64,000 bases of DNA from Clostridium sp. (GTDB lineage Bacteria; Bacillota; Clostridia; TANB77; CAG-508), in contig JAHAKD010000002.1 in NCBI GenBank assembly GCA_018371855.1, positions 1-64,000 on the forward strand. Direction: 5' to 3'. Shown piece after piece: positions 23,790 through 32,735 of the stretch. Under the pieces are notes generated by a model. That model was not told where the DNA came from, searched no databases, and worked only from the letters and a program-made list of their open reading frames with translations. The number at the start of each line of letters is the position of its first letter. The first letter of the stretch is position 1. The translations under genes and the position numbers were made by a program.

Positions 23790-24899
23790 ATGAAAAAGTA
23801 TTATTTTAGTTCAGAAAGTGTAACAGAAGGGCATCCAGATAAATTATGTGATTATATATCAGATAAGATATTAGATGAATGCTTAAGACAAGACGAAAAT
23901 TCAAGAGTAGCAGTAGAAACATTTGCTTCTAGCAATAAGATTACAATTGCTGGTCAAATAACTTCAAAAGCTAATTTAGATATAGAAAAAATCGTAAGGG
24001 ATACTATAAAAGAAATTGGCTTTGATAATAGCGAAACGGATATTGATTATAGAACTTGTGTTATAGACATGAATATTACTAAACAAAGTGATGATATAGC
24101 ACTTGGAGTAGATATTGGTGGTGCTGGGGACCAAGGTATTATGTTTGGATATGCAACAAATGAAACAGAAAATTATATGCCATATGCAATATATATTGCA
24201 CATAAATTATCTAAAAGATTAACAGAAGTTAGAAAAGAAAATATAGTGCCATATTTAAGACCAGATGGGAAAACAGAAGTAACTGTTGAATATGAAGACG
24301 AGACTCCAAAAAGAATAGAAAATGTATTAATTTCTACACAACATTTAGCTAATATTAGTATGGAACAATTAAAAGCTGATGTAAAGAAATATGTAATAGA
24401 TGAAGTGATTCCACAAGACATGCTTGATGAGAATACAAAAATTTATATTAATCCAACAGGTAGATTTGTTATAGGTGGACCTTTAGGCGATACAGGGCTT
24501 ACAGGAAGAAAGATTATTGTAGATACATATGGCGGATATGCAAGACATGGTGGTGGTGCTTTCTCTGGAAAAGATGCTACAAAAGTTGATAGATCTGCTG
24601 CATACATAGCAAGACATATAGCAAAAAATATTGTTGCAAATGGATATGCTGATAAATGCGAAATTCAATTATCTTATGCTATTGGAATAGAAGAACCTTT
24701 ATCTATATATGTAAATACTTTTGGAACAAATAAGATTGAAGAAAAGGAGATTATTAATAAAATAAAGGAAAAATTTGATTTAACTCCAAATGGAATTATA
24801 AAATACTTGGACTTACAAAAACCTATATTTGCTACAACTACTAACTATGGACATTTTGGAAAATATTATTTACCTTGGGAAAAAATAATAAAAATGTAA
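23790..24899 (+). CDS. metK: S-adenosylmethionine synthetase
   Basis: A 369-residue enzyme making SAM from methionine and ATP. The start at 23790 follows AAAAGGGG; the ORF is open from 23745 without a ribosome site. Motifs: [15 protein letters not shown] near residue 10, [12 protein letters not shown] near 107 and [18 protein letters not shown] near 252. It is about 25 residues shorter than typical bacterial MetK because of shorter loops and a C-terminus ending in LPWEKIIKM. No SAM riboswitch is visible; only 46 bases lie between the Fic terminator and the start. Confidence 0.95.
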   Translation: MKKYYFSSESVTEGHPDKLCDYISDKILDECLRQDENSRVAVETFASSNKITIAGQITSKANLDIEKIVRDTIKEIGFDNSETDIDYRTCVIDMNITKQSDDIALGVDIGGAGDQGIMFGYATNETENYMPYAIYIAHKLSKRLTEVRKENIVPYLRPDGKTEVTVEYEDETPKRIENVLISTQHLANISMEQLKADVKKYVIDEVIPQDMLDENTKIYINPTGRFVIGGPLGDTGLTGRKIIVDTYGGYARHGGGAFSGKDATKVDRSAAYIARHIAKNIVANGYADKCEIQLSYAIGIEEPLSIYVNTFGTNKIEEKEIINKIKEKFDLTPNGIIKYLDLQKPIFATTTNYGHFGKYYLPWEKIIKM

Positions 24900-24911
24900 T
24901 TAGGTGATAAA

Positions 24912-25392
24912 ATGGAAGAAAAAACAAATGTAATGAGGATATTAGATAAGCATAAAATTGTTTATACAAAACATACTTATGATCCATCAAAAGCTATTAG
25001 TGGAGTAGAAGTTGCTGATTTTTTGGAAGAAGACTATAACATGACATTTAAGACTTTAGTTACAGTTCGGAAAATCTGGTGAACATTATGTTTTTGTAGT
25101 TCCTGTTGCAGAAGAATTAGACTTAAAAAAAGCTGCAAAAGCAGTAAATGAAAAAAGTGTAGAGATGCTTAAATATAAGGAATTATTACCTCTTACAGGT
25201 TATATTCATGGCGGATGTTCTCCAATAGGTATGAAGAAACAATTTAAAACTGTAATTCATGAAACTGCAAAAAAATATGATACGATAATGTTTAGTGCAG
25301 GAAAAATAGGATATCAAGTGGAGATGAATGTTAAAGATTTAAGCAAAGTCATAAGGTTTGAATTTGCAGATATAATAAAGACTGAAAGTTGA
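24912..25392 (+). pseudogene. ybaK: YbaK/ProX-type aminoacyl-tRNA deacylase, single-base frameshift
   Basis: The frame from ATG 24912 reads MEEKTNVMRILDKHKIVYTK ... MTFKTLVTV and then hits TGA at about 25078. One base over, translation resumes as GKSGEHYVFVVPVAEELDLK, then LTGYIHGGCSPIGMKKQFKT and stops at 25392. Together these give a 159-residue YbaK family protein, which removes Cys or Ala mischarged on tRNA-Pro. An extra T near 25066 (GTTCGG) explains the shift; sequencing error is possible. AGGTGAT precedes the ATG, 12 bases after metK. Confidence 0.85.
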
Positions 25393-25465
25393 AAATTATT
25401 ATAGAATATGCTAAAATATAAGCATATAATTGCTAACAATTATATAAAAAATACACAAGGAGAGT

Positions 25466-26035
25466 ATTACTCTTAAAAAGGCAACTAGAAAAGACATCAA
25501 GGAAATTACAGAATTAATATACATTACAGAGCCAGAATCAGAGCTCGAATGGGGATATGGTTCTGAAAAAGAAAGAAAACAAGTATTAGAACATTTAATA
25601 AAAATTAAAAATAACCGATTTTCATTAAAAAACTTTATTGTTGCAAGGAAAGATAATAAGTTAATTGGTATGGCATTATTAATTGATGGTAAAGATATTG
25701 ACAGATTAACAATTAATAGTGAGAAAAAAGTAGTAAAAATTCAGAAAGGATTTTTAAACAAATTAGGATATATTTATTCATCAATAAGAGATTATTTCTT
25801 ATTTAGAGAATGTGAAGATGATGAATTTTATATATCAAATATAGCTATAAAAAAGGAATTTAGAGGAAACGGATATGCTAAGGTTATGATTGATAAAATT
25901 AGCCAAATGGCAAGAAGAAAAGGTTATGAGAAAGTTTCTTTAGTGGCTAAAAATGACAAGTTAATTAAGTTCTATGAAAGTTTAGGATTTAATTTAATTA
26001 ATAAGAGAATAAGAAGAATGGTTTCTGAAATATAA
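25466..26035 (+). pseudogene. GNAT N-acetyltransferase lacking a normal start codon
   Basis: The reading frame is intact from about 25466 to the stop: ITLKKATRKDIKEITELI, then NFIVARKDNKLIGMALLIDG, YISNIAIKKEFRGNGYAKVM (acetyl-CoA binding) and FYESLGFNLI. Full-length members start M-x-(I/L)-R/K-K-A-T-x-x-D-I, so the start should be where ATT (25466-25468) now stands; AAGGAG is just 3 bases before it. ATG has apparently become ATT. An internal ATG at 25670 would give half a domain. It is either dead or uses the rare ATT start. Confidence 0.65.
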
Positions 26036-26040
26036 AATAT

Positions 26041-26078
26041 AAATAAGCATGAATATATAAATTCATGCTTATTTTTTT
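26041..26078 (+). terminator. Terminator of the GNAT gene
   Basis: AAATAAGCATGAAT pairs with ATTCATGCTTATTT (14 bp), followed by TTTT. Confidence 0.85.
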
Positions 26079-26085
26079 AGTTTAC

Positions 26086-26121
26086 AAAAGGAAAGCCCCA
26101 CATACCGAAGTATGTAGGGCT
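26086..26121 (-). terminator. Terminator of orphan gene 26136 (UUCG tetraloop)
   Basis: On the minus strand AGCCCTACATAC and GTATGTGGGGCT pair (one U-G) around TTCG, and TTCCTTTT follows. The C(UUCG)G loop is unlike the other terminators of this DNA. Confidence 0.8.
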
Positions 26122-26135
26122 CTCTAAGATGAACA

Positions 26136-26726
26136 TCAGCTATCAATACGTTCGAAGTATGGGTCTGGAGACCACACAACCTGACCATCTGAAGTTAGAA
26201 GCATTTGAACGTTCAAACCTTCAAATGGTAATGTTATCGTCGTAGAAAAGGTATAATTACTTACATCCAATTCATAATCCTGAGTGCAATCAGAATTAGA
26301 ATAGAGCTTTCTACCTTCTGCAAGACGGTAAGTGTTACCATCAGGTCTAAAATAGAGTGTCAGAAATTCGCGGAAGGTGATTCCACCATTTTCTGCTGCT
26401 TCTCCTGCTTCTAACTGCTTGATATGTTCATCTTTTGTGGCGATCTGCTGTTGCAGTTCGTCAATCTTGGCCTGCATCTCGTTAACACTGATGTTATCGG
26501 GGACAGGCTCTGTTGATGCATTCGCATCAGTTGTTGAGGAGTCTCCTGCTGAGTTAGATTCATCAGCAGAAGTTACTGTTTCCTGTGTTGCTGCTTGAGG
26601 TTCGGGTTTCTTACTATGGGTCTGGTCCCAAATCGTTGCGAATGCAAGAAATAGAACCAAGACACCACCGATAAGAATTCCCGCCTTAAGCTTATTTACG
26701 CTACCTGTTGTTCTCCGTGTTGACAT
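26136..26726 (-). CDS. Orphan membrane-anchored protein with coiled coil, higher GC
   Basis: A 196-residue protein behind AAGGAGGA. A basic N-terminus (MSTRRTTGSVNKLKAG) precedes one membrane segment (about residues 15-32), a Ser/Thr/Glu/Asp-rich linker (35-80), a coiled coil (about 80-107, MQAKIDELQQQIATKDEHIK) and a C-terminal domain of about 85 residues with FREFLTLYFRPDGNTYRLAEG. No family is recognised. Codons (CTG, GAC, ACC, CGC) differ strongly from the neighbours. It has its own promoter and terminator and sits between a broken GNAT gene and another remnant. Confidence 0.7.
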   Translation of the reverse strand: MSTRRTTGSVNKLKAGILIGGVLVLFLAFATIWDQTHSKKPEPQAATQETVTSADESNSAGDSSTTDANASTEPVPDNISVNEMQAKIDELQQQIATKDEHIKQLEAGEAAENGGITFREFLTLYFRPDGNTYRLAEGRKLYSNSDCTQDYELDVSNYTFSTTITLPFEGLNVQMLLTSDGQVVWSPDPYFERIDS

Positions 26727-26759
26727 ACTAAAGTCCTCCTTAAATTGAAATATACTTTA

Positions 26760-26788
26760 ATTATACCACTTAATTAACATAAAATCAA
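26760..26788 (-). promoter_or_regulatory. Promoter of orphan gene 26136
   Basis: Minus strand TTGATT (26788-26783), 17 bases, TATAAT (26765-26760) with an extended TG before the -10. Confidence 0.7.
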
Positions 26789-26855
26789 ATCGAGGAGGTT
26801 TTGAGTACTATATTTCAAAGGAAGTCTAGTACATGAATCAAAAGGAAAAGTAAAA

Positions 26856-27086
26856 AATTGGATAAAATACTGAGTAATAGAAACGATTTTGATCCGCTGG
26901 ATATGATTCCAAAAATAAGGGGAATTTTAGGCGGTAGTCTAAAGTACTTTGAGGAGTTTCTGACTGACAACGATATTTTGTTGATAGAAGCTGAAAAATA
27001 TTTCAATCAGTGATATAAGAAAAATCGCTGATAAAAAGAGAAAAGAAATGAAAGAGAAAGTAGAAAAACTTTCTACAGAAATATAA
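26856..27086 (+). pseudogene. Remnant of an unrecognised gene, higher GC
   Basis: From TTG near 26857 the frame reads LDKILSNRNDFDPLDMIPKI, RGILGGSLKYFEEFLTDNDI, then LLIEAEKYFNQ and TGA at about 27013. A shifted frame continues IRKIADKKRKEMKEKVEKLS and ends at TAA near 27086. A GAGGAGG lies at 26793-26799, but the frame after it closes quickly. It reads as one protein broken by a frameshift and a lost 5' end. Base composition resembles the neighbouring orphan gene rather than the host. Confidence 0.45.
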
Positions 27087-27099
27087 TCTGTTGTCACCT

Positions 27100-27134
27100 A
27101 AAAAACAGGCTTAAGAGACTTAAACCTGTTTTTT
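27100..27134. terminator. Bidirectional terminator before cotJC
   Basis: AAAAAACAGGCTTAA pairs with TTAAACCTGTTTTTT (one mismatch) around GAGAC. T runs on both strands end the cotJ operon (minus) and the remnant (plus). Confidence 0.85.
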
Positions 27135-27146
27135 CTAGTATATTTT

Positions 27147-27777
27147 TTAGTCATTATCTTTATTGCAACCACAGTCAGAGTTTTGCATATTATCACAATT
27201 CATATAAAACTTCTTTTCAGCAAGTTTATCTTGAACTCCACGTAAAGCTTCACCAAATCTTTGGAAGTGAACGATTTCTCTTTGTCTTAAGAAACGAAGA
27301 GGGTCAACTACATCTGGTTCATCACGACATAAATCTATTAATTTTTCATATGTTGCACGAGCTTTTTGCTCTGCTGCTAAGTCTTCTTGTAAATTAGCAA
27401 TTACATCTCCTTTACAAGCTAAACAGTTAGCGTTAAAAGGCATTCCACTAGCTGCTTGTGGATATACGTCAACACCATGATCTGTATAATATGGACTAAG
27501 TCCCGCTTTTTCTATTTCCTCTATAGATGCATTTCTAGTTAGTTGATGAACTATACTTCCTACCATTTCAAGATGCCCAAGTTCTTCGGTGCCTATATCG
27601 TTAAGAATTGCCTTAGATTTTTGATCTGGCATAGCAAATCTTTGTGATAAATAACGAAGAGATGCAGCAAGTTCTCCATCAGGTCCGACCATATTGAGAA
27701 ATAATAACTTTAGCAAGTCGTGGATTAGTACATTTTATATTTATTGGGTATTGTAAAGATTTCTTATAAGTCCACAT
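27147..27777 (-). pseudogene. cotJC: Spore coat manganese-catalase-like protein CotJC, frameshifted
   Basis: The minus strand starts at 27777 (MWTYKKSLQYPINIKCTNPR, then LAKVIISQYG), overlapping the end of cotJB. A one-base shift near 27684-27692 (GGTCGGACC where GGT GGA CCT is expected) moves the rest into another frame, VGPDGELAASLRYLSQRFAM to the stop at 27147. The rest holds the di-manganese ligands (EELGHLEM, EQKARATYE, REIVHFQRF) and a Cys-rich tail. Total length is one base over 210 codons. Either cotJC is dead or the base is a sequencing error; an ATG at 27716 could give a shortened protein. Confidence 0.88.
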
Positions 27778-28081
27778 TTAAAATTCCTCCTTCCCATGGC
27801 CAAGGCTCTTCTAGCCATCTCCATTTATTACAAGGGTAATTAATTGTTAAAGGACCATATACTTTTTGATATTTATCTTCTAAATCTTTTAATTCTTGGC
27901 AATATTTTCTGTGTAAACATAAAGCTTTTTGATCAGTTGGATGTGTATCTAAATATAAAGCCAAATCATTAACTGCAAAAGCATAACATCTTATTTGTTG
28001 TAATAATCTTCCTTGCATTTCACAATCATTTTTTTGTGTGCATTCACATGTGCATTTGCATTCCATATTTTCATTTAACAT
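27764..28081 (-). CDS. cotJB: Spore coat peptide assembly protein CotJB
   Basis: A 105-residue protein. A Cys-rich start (CKCTCECTQKNDC) precedes the conserved CotJB core: LLQQIRCYAFAVNDLALYLD, PTDQKALCLHRKYCQELKD and YGPLTINYP, ending WRWLEEPWPWEGG. CotJB is made in the mother cell and helps assemble the inner coat. It overlaps cotJA by 7 bases and its last codons overlap the cotJC start, so the three are translationally coupled. Confidence 0.92.
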   Translation of the reverse strand: MLNENMECKCTCECTQKNDCEMQGRLLQQIRCYAFAVNDLALYLDTHPTDQKALCLHRKYCQELKDLEDKYQKVYGPLTINYPCNKWRWLEEPWPWEGGILNVDL

Positions 28082-28425
28082 TTATTACACCCCTTTCCAA
28101 TTTCATTTCTAGATTCTATATACCTAATTTGTTGCATAGATTGCCCTGGCGAATAAGGACTAACTAATTCTGGAAAAATAGTTCCCATTTTAAGTCCTAT
28201 ACAAGGTTTAAAAGTCTTATCCATATATTGAATTGGAACATAACTTTGACCAAGCATTGGATTATCCGGGAAAACATTAGCTTCTTCAGCAAATCCACAA
28301 GAGCAATTATCATAATCGTCTTCTACATAAGAACTAACGGAATTACATTTAGTTTCTAACATATCTGTAGAATTGTCATTATTGTTATTATTCATACAAT
28401 AACATTTTTGATATCTTCTGAACAT
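28075..28425 (-). CDS. cotJA: Spore coat associated protein CotJA
   Basis: A 116-residue protein. The N-terminal 45 residues are Asn/Asp/Cys-rich and variable; the core VFPDNPMLGQSYVPIQYMDK then PCIGLKMGTIFPELVSPYSP is CotJA. It is the first gene of cotJABC, with AGGAGG before the ATG. Upstream on the minus strand CATATAAT resembles the -10 of SigE-type sporulation promoters, but no good -35 at 14-15 bases was seen. Confidence 0.92.
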   Translation of the reverse strand: MFRRYQKCYCMNNNNNDNSTDMLETKCNSVSSYVEDDYDNCSCGFAEEANVFPDNPMLGQSYVPIQYMDKTFKPCIGLKMGTIFPELVSPYSPGQSMQQIRYIESRNEIGKGCNKC

Positions 28426-28535
28426 ATTTTATTCCTCCTTTTATAACATTATATGAGGTAAAAAATATTTTGCGACAAAAGTATACAAATAAAAACATAA
28501 ATGATAGAATGAAGCAAAAATAAGAAGGTGAAAAA

Positions 28536-29405
28536 ATGAGAAAATTAATAATAGAAGTAGGTTCTACTTGTACGAAATTAGATGAAGTAAATGATGAAGA
28601 AATAAAACGTATTAACGAAGTGACAATAGAATTTAAAAGACATTTTAATAAAACAAAGAAATTAGATGATAATGACGTATTAAAATTAATAAATCTTGTA
28701 AAAGAAGCACAATTAAAATATGATAATATTTTTGTTTGTGGTACAAGTATTTTTAGAATATTAGAACAAAAGACGAAAGAGGAATTTATAAAAAAATTTT
28801 ATAAAGAAACTGGTTTGGAATTTAATATTATAAGCCAAGAAGAAGAGAATAAATATACAGTAGAGGGAACAACTAGAAATGTTAATAGTAAAGTAGCAGT
28901 GTTCATAGGTGGAGGAGGTTCCACAGAAATTGCTATTTATGATAATGGAATAAAAGAAATGTGCAATACAAAAATAGGTGTAATTGATGTAATGGAACAA
29001 TATCCGGATTTGGGAGAGAATCTAGCAACAACAGATGTAAAAACAGTAAGAGAATGGGTGAAAACAAAATTAAAAGTTCCTACTCAAAAAGTGGATGTAT
29101 TGATATTAGCTGGTGGAGGACATATGAAGTTTGCCAAAAATTCTGGGATTAGATTTGAAAAAAATATTTTATTCGAAGATAATCAAGAACCAATTATGAT
29201 GGATATTAATACAAGAAAAATAGATACAGAAAGATATTATAAAGAAATTTCTTTAAATGAAATAAGAAGCAAGGTAAATGATCCAGAATGGTGGTATGCA
29301 ACTCGTGCAATGTGTGCAATGGTGCTAGAAGTAGCAGATAGTTTAGATGTAAAATATATTATACCTACAGATATATCAATGGTGTATGGATTAGCAAATA
29401 AGTAA
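28536..29405 (+). CDS. Ppx/GppA-like phosphatase-fold protein
   Basis: A 289-residue protein of the actin-like ATPase fold. VGSTCTKLDEV at residues 8-18 stands at the first phosphate loop, FVCGTSIFRIL near 68 and AVFIGGGGSTEIAIYDNG near 122-139 are the second loop of the exopolyphosphatase/guanosine pentaphosphatase branch, and VLILAGGGHMK near 188 the adenosine region. It is slightly short for the family (about 300) and has no C-terminal HD domain. Activity on polyphosphate or ppGpp is an inference. It diverges from cotJABC and ends at a shared terminator. Confidence 0.75.
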   Translation: MRKLIIEVGSTCTKLDEVNDEEIKRINEVTIEFKRHFNKTKKLDDNDVLKLINLVKEAQLKYDNIFVCGTSIFRILEQKTKEEFIKKFYKETGLEFNIISQEEENKYTVEGTTRNVNSKVAVFIGGGGSTEIAIYDNGIKEMCNTKIGVIDVMEQYPDLGENLATTDVKTVREWVKTKLKVPTQKVDVLILAGGGHMKFAKNSGIRFEKNILFEDNQEPIMMDINTRKIDTERYYKEISLNEIRSKVNDPEWWYATRAMCAMVLEVADSLDVKYIIPTDISMVYGLANK

Positions 29406-29406
29406 T

Positions 29407-29444
29407 AAAAAAGCACTATGTAATTATTTGCATAGTGCTTTTTT
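29407..29444. terminator. Bidirectional terminator, Ppx-like / tmcAL
   Basis: AAAAAAGCACTATG pairs with CATAGTGCTTTTTT (14 bp, 10-base loop), T runs on both strands. Confidence 0.92.
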
Positions 29445-29445
29445 A

Positions 29446-30675
29446 TTATATTGTAACAATTCTTTTCGTATAGTCTAAATTAGCTACAGAATCATTTTCA
29501 TATGCTAAGGTATAAATATTGGTTGCTAAAATATCTTTACTTAACATATGCTTATAAGTTTTATTATTAGAAGAATCGAAGAAATTCTTAACAGAAGTTA
29601 TTAATGTTATTTTGGGATTAGCATTATAAATCTCGGAAATAAGTTCTTTGCCTTTTTGGCTATATCCAAGAATTCTAGCATAAGGTACAGTTTTACGAGA
29701 AATGTACATATCTTTTTTTGTTATATTTAACAAAATATATAATAAAATTCTTTGAATTCTAGTTTGTGTATATCTTTTAGATTTAATTATATTTATTAAC
29801 TCTGCTAAAGTATTACAAGAATTAGCAGCATTTTTAATAGCGTTTTCTAAGCCTTCATTTACTTCTGGAAACTTTTTAAGGTCAGCTGTGGATAATCTTC
29901 TAATAGAATATAAAATTTCTTTTTCAAATTTTGATATATCTATAACATATTGATTATTCTCTATTTCTTGCATTAATAAATCGTAGGCAAGTCTAGGCAT
30001 TACTTTTCTGATATCATTAAATTGATTATTTACAATCATATTTCTAATTGCTGTAGCACTTGCATATTCATCAACAATGCAATTGCTATTATAAAAAGCT
30101 TTTTCACGTTTTATAGATATTGGCATAATGTGAGATTTATATTTCTTTAAGGCTTTTAAGTATTCAATTGCTAAAGTATTATTGGGTTGATTTAAAATGT
30201 TAGAATATTTTTTGTCATTTAAATATAGCAATATTGCATTTTCTCTAGCTTTTGGAAAAGAAAGTCCTTTTTTTAATTCTTCATTTAAGAATTCTACATA
30301 TTGTTTTGGCTCTTCATATAAAATACCAGAAATTCTATTTAATATATCTATATCGGAATTCTCGGAACCAAATGAAATTGTATCTACAATTTTTAGGGAG
30401 TTTAAAAGTTTTATAGCGCCCTCTGCAAAATTTTCTGCACTAGAAATAGAATATACTGTTGGAAGCTCTAGAACTAAATCTATACCACTTTTTAGAGCCA
30501 TTTCTGTTTTTACCCATTTATTAACTATTGATGTATTACCTCTTTGGACAAAATTACCACTCATAATACAAATACTGTATTTGGCACCAGTTTCTTCTTT
30601 AGACTTTGTTAAGTGTAAAAGATGACCATTATGAAATGGATTATATTCAGCAATAATTCCTAAAACTTTTGACAT
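29446..30675 (-). CDS. tmcAL: tRNA(Met) cytidine acetate ligase (YlbM family)
   Basis: A 409-residue protein that activates acetate with ATP and acetylates C34 of elongator tRNA-Met. The N-terminal nucleotidyltransferase part begins VLGIIAEYNPFHNGHLLHL with the HxGH motif; MSGNFVQRGN and ELPTVYSISSAENFA are YlbM-specific blocks, and ASATAIRNMI near residue 205 matches the SA-T-IR element. GGAGGGATAAAT precedes the ATG. It diverges from rnhA. Confidence 0.93.
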   Translation of the reverse strand: MSKVLGIIAEYNPFHNGHLLHLTKSKEETGAKYSICIMSGNFVQRGNTSIVNKWVKTEMALKSGIDLVLELPTVYSISSAENFAEGAIKLLNSLKIVDTISFGSENSDIDILNRISGILYEEPKQYVEFLNEELKKGLSFPKARENAILLYLNDKKYSNILNQPNNTLAIEYLKALKKYKSHIMPISIKREKAFYNSNCIVDEYASATAIRNMIVNNQFNDIRKVMPRLAYDLLMQEIENNQYVIDISKFEKEILYSIRRLSTADLKKFPEVNEGLENAIKNAANSCNTLAELINIIKSKRYTQTRIQRILLYILLNITKKDMYISRKTVPYARILGYSQKGKELISEIYNANPKITLITSVKNFFDSSNNKTYKHMLSKDILATNIYTLAYENDSVANLDYTKRIVTI

Positions 30676-30692
30676 ATTTATCCCTCCTTATA

Positions 30693-30721
30693 TTGTAGTA
30701 TAAACAAATTATTGATATAAT
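30693..30721 (+). promoter_or_regulatory. Promoter of the rnhA unit
   Basis: TTGTAG (30693-30698), 17 bases, TATAAT (30716-30721), 40 bases before the rnhA start. Confidence 0.65.
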
Positions 30722-30760
30722 ATCATAAAATGGTAAAAATTACAAATATAGGAGAAGAAA

Positions 30761-31195
30761 ATGGAAGAAATAACAATATATACAGATGGAGCTTGTTCTG
30801 GGAATCCAGGTCCTGGTGGCTGGGGTGCTGTACTTATGTATAAAGGAAATAAAAAAGAAATATCAGGTGGAAAGTTAAATACGACAAATAATGAGATGGA
30901 AATTACAGCTGTTATACAAGCCTTAAAAATGCTAAAATATCCTTGTAATGTTAATTTGTATAGTGATAGCGCATACGTTGTAAATTGTTTTAATCAAGGA
31001 TGGATATACAATTGGAGAAAGAATGGCTGGAAAAATGCATCAAAAGAGCCTGTAAAAAATAAGGAATTATGGGAAGAATTATATGAACTTACAAAAATTC
31101 ATAAAGTTGAATTTATAAAAGTAAAAGGACATAGCGATAACGAATACAATAATAGATGTGATGAATTAGCAAGAACAGCCATAAAGAACTTATAA
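30761..31195 (+). CDS. rnhA: Ribonuclease HI
   Basis: A 144-residue enzyme that cuts RNA in RNA-DNA hybrids. The four catalytic acids are in place: [16 protein letters not shown] (D at residue 8), NNEMEITAV (E), YSDSAYVVN (D) and [10 protein letters not shown] (D), with the basic loop NWRKNGWKN before the third helix. AGGAG precedes the ATG. It is 23 bases from the next gene and probably cotranscribed with it. Confidence 0.96.
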   Translation: MEEITIYTDGACSGNPGPGGWGAVLMYKGNKKEISGGKLNTTNNEMEITAVIQALKMLKYPCNVNLYSDSAYVVNCFNQGWIYNWRKNGWKNASKEPVKNKELWEELYELTKIHKVEFIKVKGHSDNEYNNRCDELARTAIKNL

Positions 31196-31218
31196 ATTGT
31201 AGTTAAAGAGGAGTAAAA

Positions 31219-31929
31219 ATGGTAATCATATATGATTTCGACGGTACATTAACACCATATTCCTTACCACAATATGAAATAATAAAAAAATGTGGATATA
31301 ATGAAGAAATGTTAATGAATAGAATAGAAGAAAAATTAACCAATAGCAAAAGTCTATACGAAGCCTATTACAAATGCTATATAGAAATATTGTTAGAAAA
31401 TAATATTTTATTAACTAAAGCAAATGTATGTTTAGGAGCAGATAAAGTAGAATTTAATAATGGAGTTATAGAATATTTTAAAAATTTCCAAAGTCAAACA
31501 ACAGGAGTAAAACATTATATTGTTACTTCAGGAATAAAAGATTATGTGGATAAAACAGTAATTAGAAAATTGGTAGATGGTGTTTATGGGGTTACATTTA
31601 ATGAAGAGAATGGAATATATAAAGATATAGATATGCTATTAACAGATAAAAAGAAAGTAGACTTCATTAAGCAAGTTCAAAAAGATAATCAGGAAACTAA
31701 TAATATTATATACTTTGGTGATGGATTAACAGATGGCTTCGCATTTGAATATGTTCACAGCATAGGTGGTAAGAATGTATTTATAGCAACAAAAAATGAA
31801 TCGATGGAAACGTATAAACAATTAAATGTTAAAGGAATTATAGATAAATATTTCGAACCAGATTTTAGTATGAGCTCTAAATTAAGTAAGTATATTCAAA
31901 CACAAATAGGAGAGGAAAAATGTAAATAA
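31219..31929 (+). CDS. HAD-family phosphatase (type IB-like)
   Basis: A 236-residue protein. Motif I is YDFDGTLTPY at residues 5-14 (DxDGT), motif II the Thr/Ser in YIVTSGIKDYV, motif III a Lys near ENGIYKD, and motif IV IYFGDGLTDGFAF (GDxxxD). The helical cap between motifs I and II is typical of the serine-phosphatase-like type IB enzymes. Substrate unknown. It follows rnhA by 23 bases behind AGAGGAG. Confidence 0.85.
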   Translation: MVIIYDFDGTLTPYSLPQYEIIKKCGYNEEMLMNRIEEKLTNSKSLYEAYYKCYIEILLENNILLTKANVCLGADKVEFNNGVIEYFKNFQSQTTGVKHYIVTSGIKDYVDKTVIRKLVDGVYGVTFNEENGIYKDIDMLLTDKKKVDFIKQVQKDNQETNNIIYFGDGLTDGFAFEYVHSIGGKNVFIATKNESMETYKQLNVKGIIDKYFEPDFSMSSKLSKYIQTQIGEEKCK

Positions 31930-31967
31930 TTCTGTAGTAAAAACATGTGTTATGTTTACCCTAAATA

Positions 31968-31996
31968 TTGTTTATTTATGCAAAATATGGTATAAT
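31968..31996 (+). promoter_or_regulatory. Promoter of coaE
   Basis: TTGTTT (31968-31973), 17 bases, TATAAT (31991-31996) with extended TG; the start codon follows 22 bases later. Confidence 0.75.
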
Positions 31997-32017
31997 AGAA
32001 ACGTGGGAGGTAGGCGT

Positions 32018-32593
32018 ATGAAAATAATAGGCATAACAGGAAGTTCCGGAGCAGGAAAAGATACATTATGTGAAATTCTAGAAAATAAATATAATGCAGA
32101 AATAGTAGATGCAGATAAAATTGCAAGGGAATTATCTAAAAAAGGAACAATGTATTTACAATCAATAGTAGAGAGCTTTGGATCTGGAATAGTAGATAGA
32201 AAAGGTGAATTAAATAGAAAAAAATTAGCAAGTATTATATATGAAGACGACAAAAAAAGGGAAGAATTAAATAAGCTTACCTTTATTTATGTTGTAGACG
32301 AAATAAAGAAAAGAATTAATAAAATAAAGAAGAAAATAATTGTTGTAAATGCTCCTTTATTATTCGAAAGCAATTTAGATCAAGTTTGTGACTTTGTAAT
32401 TGCTGTTATAGCAGAAAGAAAAGTACAAATAGAAAGAATAATGAAGAGAGATAATATAAAAGAAGATGAAGCAGAAAAAAGATTAAATATGCAAAATACA
32501 GACGATTTTTATGTAGAAAATGCAGATTATATTATACATAATAAAGGAGATATAAAAGACATCGAAAAACAATTAAAAGACATAAAAATATAA
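32018..32593 (+). CDS. coaE: Dephospho-CoA kinase
   Basis: A 191-residue enzyme of the last step of CoA synthesis. The start at 32018 follows GGGAGGTAGGCGT and lies after the promoter; the open frame from 31952 is untranslated leader. Walker A is ITGSSGAGKDT at residues 5-15; VDADKIARELSKKGT is the substrate block, VVNAPLLFESN the Walker B-like region and QIERIMKRDN the lid. A terminator follows. Confidence 0.94.
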   Translation: MKIIGITGSSGAGKDTLCEILENKYNAEIVDADKIARELSKKGTMYLQSIVESFGSGIVDRKGELNRKKLASIIYEDDKKREELNKLTFIYVVDEIKKRINKIKKKIIVVNAPLLFESNLDQVCDFVIAVIAERKVQIERIMKRDNIKEDEAEKRLNMQNTDDFYVENADYIIHNKGDIKDIEKQLKDIKI

Positions 32594-32612
32594 TTAAATA
32601 ATTTTTCTTAGT

Positions 32613-32645
32613 AACGATTCTAAAATTTTTTAGAGTCGTTTTTTT
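32613..32645 (+). terminator. Terminator of coaE
   Basis: AACGATTCTAAAA pairs with TTTTAGAGTCGTT (one wobble), followed by a T run. Confidence 0.9.
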
Positions 32646-32735
32646 CGTATTACAAAAATATTACATTTTAGTTATTTTATTGAAAAGAAGATAACTATGG
32701 CATATAATTAACAAAAATGTCATATAAGAGGAGTA

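Noticed and set aside
28426..28535. SigE-dependent promoter of cotJABC
   Set aside because: CATATAAT on the minus strand resembles a SigE -10, but no -35 element at the right distance was convincing, so it is not listed as a feature.
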